From Magnetococcales bacterium (GTDB taxonomy: Bacteria; Pseudomonadota; Magnetococcia; Magnetococcales; JADFWU01), in assembly GCA_015234045.1 (NCBI GenBank), contig JADFWU010000002.1:77251-141250 (forward strand): 64,000 bases of DNA, read 5' to 3'. Position numbers and translations under genes: made by a program. Shown piece by piece: positions 62,996-64,000 of this stretch. The notes beneath the pieces were generated by a model that did not search any database, had not been told where the DNA came from, and was given only the letters and a program-made list of their open reading frames with translations. Position 1 is the stretch's first letter. Each line of letters starts with the position of its first letter.

Positions 62996-64000
62996 CTAAC
63001 GAATCAACGGTGACCAGGATGGATCGGAGGCATCAAGGTTGTCTCCTAATGGCACCCTGCGTTCATTATGGCCAGTCAGGTCAATAGTGTAAAGGTGAGT
63101 GTGGTCACCGCTCTGTCTGGAGAATAGAATAACGCGCCCATTGGGCGACCATGTCGGTGATTCATCCATCCATGAGTTGGTTAACGCCCGTTCATAACGT
63201 CCATCAGGCGCAATCACGGCGATGCGGAATTTTTTATTGCCGCCTTTGACAAAGGCAATCCAATCGCCACGCGGTGACCAAGCAGGCGCTGCGTTATAAC
63301 GTCCATCAAAGGTCAGACGGCGCACCTCTTTTCCCTCTGGATTCATAATGTACAACTGAGGCGTGCCGCCTCGGTCAGAGTTGAACACAATCCATTTGCC
63401 ATCCGGTGACCAGGATGGCGATGTGTCGATACCGCTGTTGTGGGTCAGGCGCGTCACTTCTCCACCGTCCAGATCACGGATATAGATCTCAGGATTGCCA
63501 TCCTTACTCAATGTCATGGCCATTCTAGAACCATCCGGCGACCAGGATGGCGCACTGTTCAAGCCCGGATAGTCGGACATTTTGCGCTTTTTGCCGGTGA
63601 ATAGATCACGACGAAAAATTCTCGGCTCGCCAGTTTCATAGGAGAGATAAAACAAGCTGGAACCATCCGGTGAAAAACGCGGTGTCAGAACCAGATTACG
63701 CCCTTTGGTCAGATCAACACGGTTGGCACCATCTTGGTCCACCAACGCCAACCATTTACGCTTGCCACGTTTGGCAATAAATGAAATACGAGACGAATAG
63801 TAGCCACTTTTTTCACTGGTCAGGCGGATATAAATTTCATCAGCCACACGGTGTGCAATGTGGCGCCAGTCATCAATTGGTGCGGAAAACCGCTTGCCAC
63901 TGCCAATGTTTTTTCCAAGCGGAACATCGTGGACAAAGAAATCCACGGTCAACTTATTACCCTCTTTGAGTGTCGCACCATGGACCAGTGCATCAGCACC
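62996..64000 (-). CDS. tolB: Tol-Pal system beta-propeller protein TolB, 5' end cut by window edge
   Basis: At least 334 residues of periplasmic TolB; the frame continues to the right edge, so the signal peptide and start lie outside. The N-terminal alpha/beta domain is partly present ([39 protein letters not shown]), followed by a six-bladed propeller of WD-like PSWSPDG repeats ([55 protein letters not shown]). TolB binds Pal and colicins and helps drive Tol-Pal constriction. It is followed by pal. Confidence 0.97.
   Translation of the reverse strand, partial: GADALVHGATLKEGNKLTVDFFVHDVPLGKNIGSGKRFSAPIDDWRHIAHRVADEIYIRLTSEKSGYYSSRISFIAKRGKRKWLALVDQDGANRVDLTKGRNLVLTPRFSPDGSSLFYLSYETGEPRIFRRDLFTGKKRKMSDYPGLNSAPSWSPDGSRMAMTLSKDGNPEIYIRDLDGGEVTRLTHNSGIDTSPSWSPDGKWIVFNSDRGGTPQLYIMNPEGKEVRRLTFDGRYNAAPAWSPRGDWIAFVKGGNKKFRIAVIAPDGRYERALTNSWMDESPTWSPNGRVILFSRQSGDHTHLYTIDLTGHNERRVPLGDNLDASDPSWSPLIR

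Noticed and set aside
1-64000. tRNA, rRNA, CRISPR arrays and insertion sequences
   Set aside because: No cloverleaf, rRNA signature, spaced repeat array or transposase was found by reading both strands; a covariance-model search could still find a small RNA.

Overview
The window reads as a chromosomal segment of a Gram-negative proteobacterium of roughly even GC. Evidence for this is a Tol-Pal envelope system, lipoprotein signal peptides, a petABC cytochrome bc1 complex, an NlpD-like LysM/M23 lipoprotein, IHF alpha, and the order infC-rpmI-rplT-pheS-pheT-ihfA-merR. A deep-branching lineage such as the Magnetococcia is my guess, from the mixture of traits (fused SurE-Pcm, many multi-domain signalling proteins), but nothing here proves it. 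No rRNA, tRNA, CRISPR array or intact transposon was seen.

Layout. 1-1400: an unrecognised partial gene and a small gene that looks frameshifted inside a tandem 30-bp repeat. 1685-9138: a signalling cluster, with a response regulator fused to a metallo-beta-lactamase fold and cNMP-binding-like domains on the minus strand, then a REC/HD-GYP protein and a large hybrid histidine kinase on the plus strand. A dispersed inverted-repeat element is scattered between them. 9140-13813: a tight plus-strand run of M50 protease, trpS, an RluB-type pseudouridine synthase and mutL. 13943-27493: an accessory minus-strand block with a 2358-residue RHS/YD-repeat protein, a Hint-domain protein, a cysteine-cluster protein, an AT-rich spacer, and a four-module protein (fatty acyl-AMP ligase, SGNH hydrolase, acyl carrier, FkbM methyltransferase). 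27627-30240: petABC with its terminator. 30402-39936: trmL, a DsbA-like protein, two tandem RatA/Coq10 paralogues, a giant PPDK-like protein lacking the PEP barrel, a long divergent GAPDH and a nucleotide-sugar epimerase. 39992-64000: an almost continuous minus-strand series of sxtJ, DUF5989, carbamoyltransferase, rhodanese, pgi, nlpD, yqaA, surE-pcm, merR, ihfA, pheTS, rplT, rpmI, infC, glmM, folP, ftsH, tilS, queC, cpoB, pal and tolB (cut by the window end).

The main novelty candidates are the RHS/Hint/cysteine-cluster module, the four-module FAAL protein, the REC-MBL-cNMP protein and the barrel-less PPDK-like protein. Housekeeping points of interest are an AUC start for infC, an attenuator-like hairpin before pheS, strong terminators after gap and the epimerase gene, and a large hairpin between pal and cpoB. 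Several start codons were moved inward from the longest open frame because a clear Shine-Dalgarno (SD) sequence or family alignment supports the inner start.
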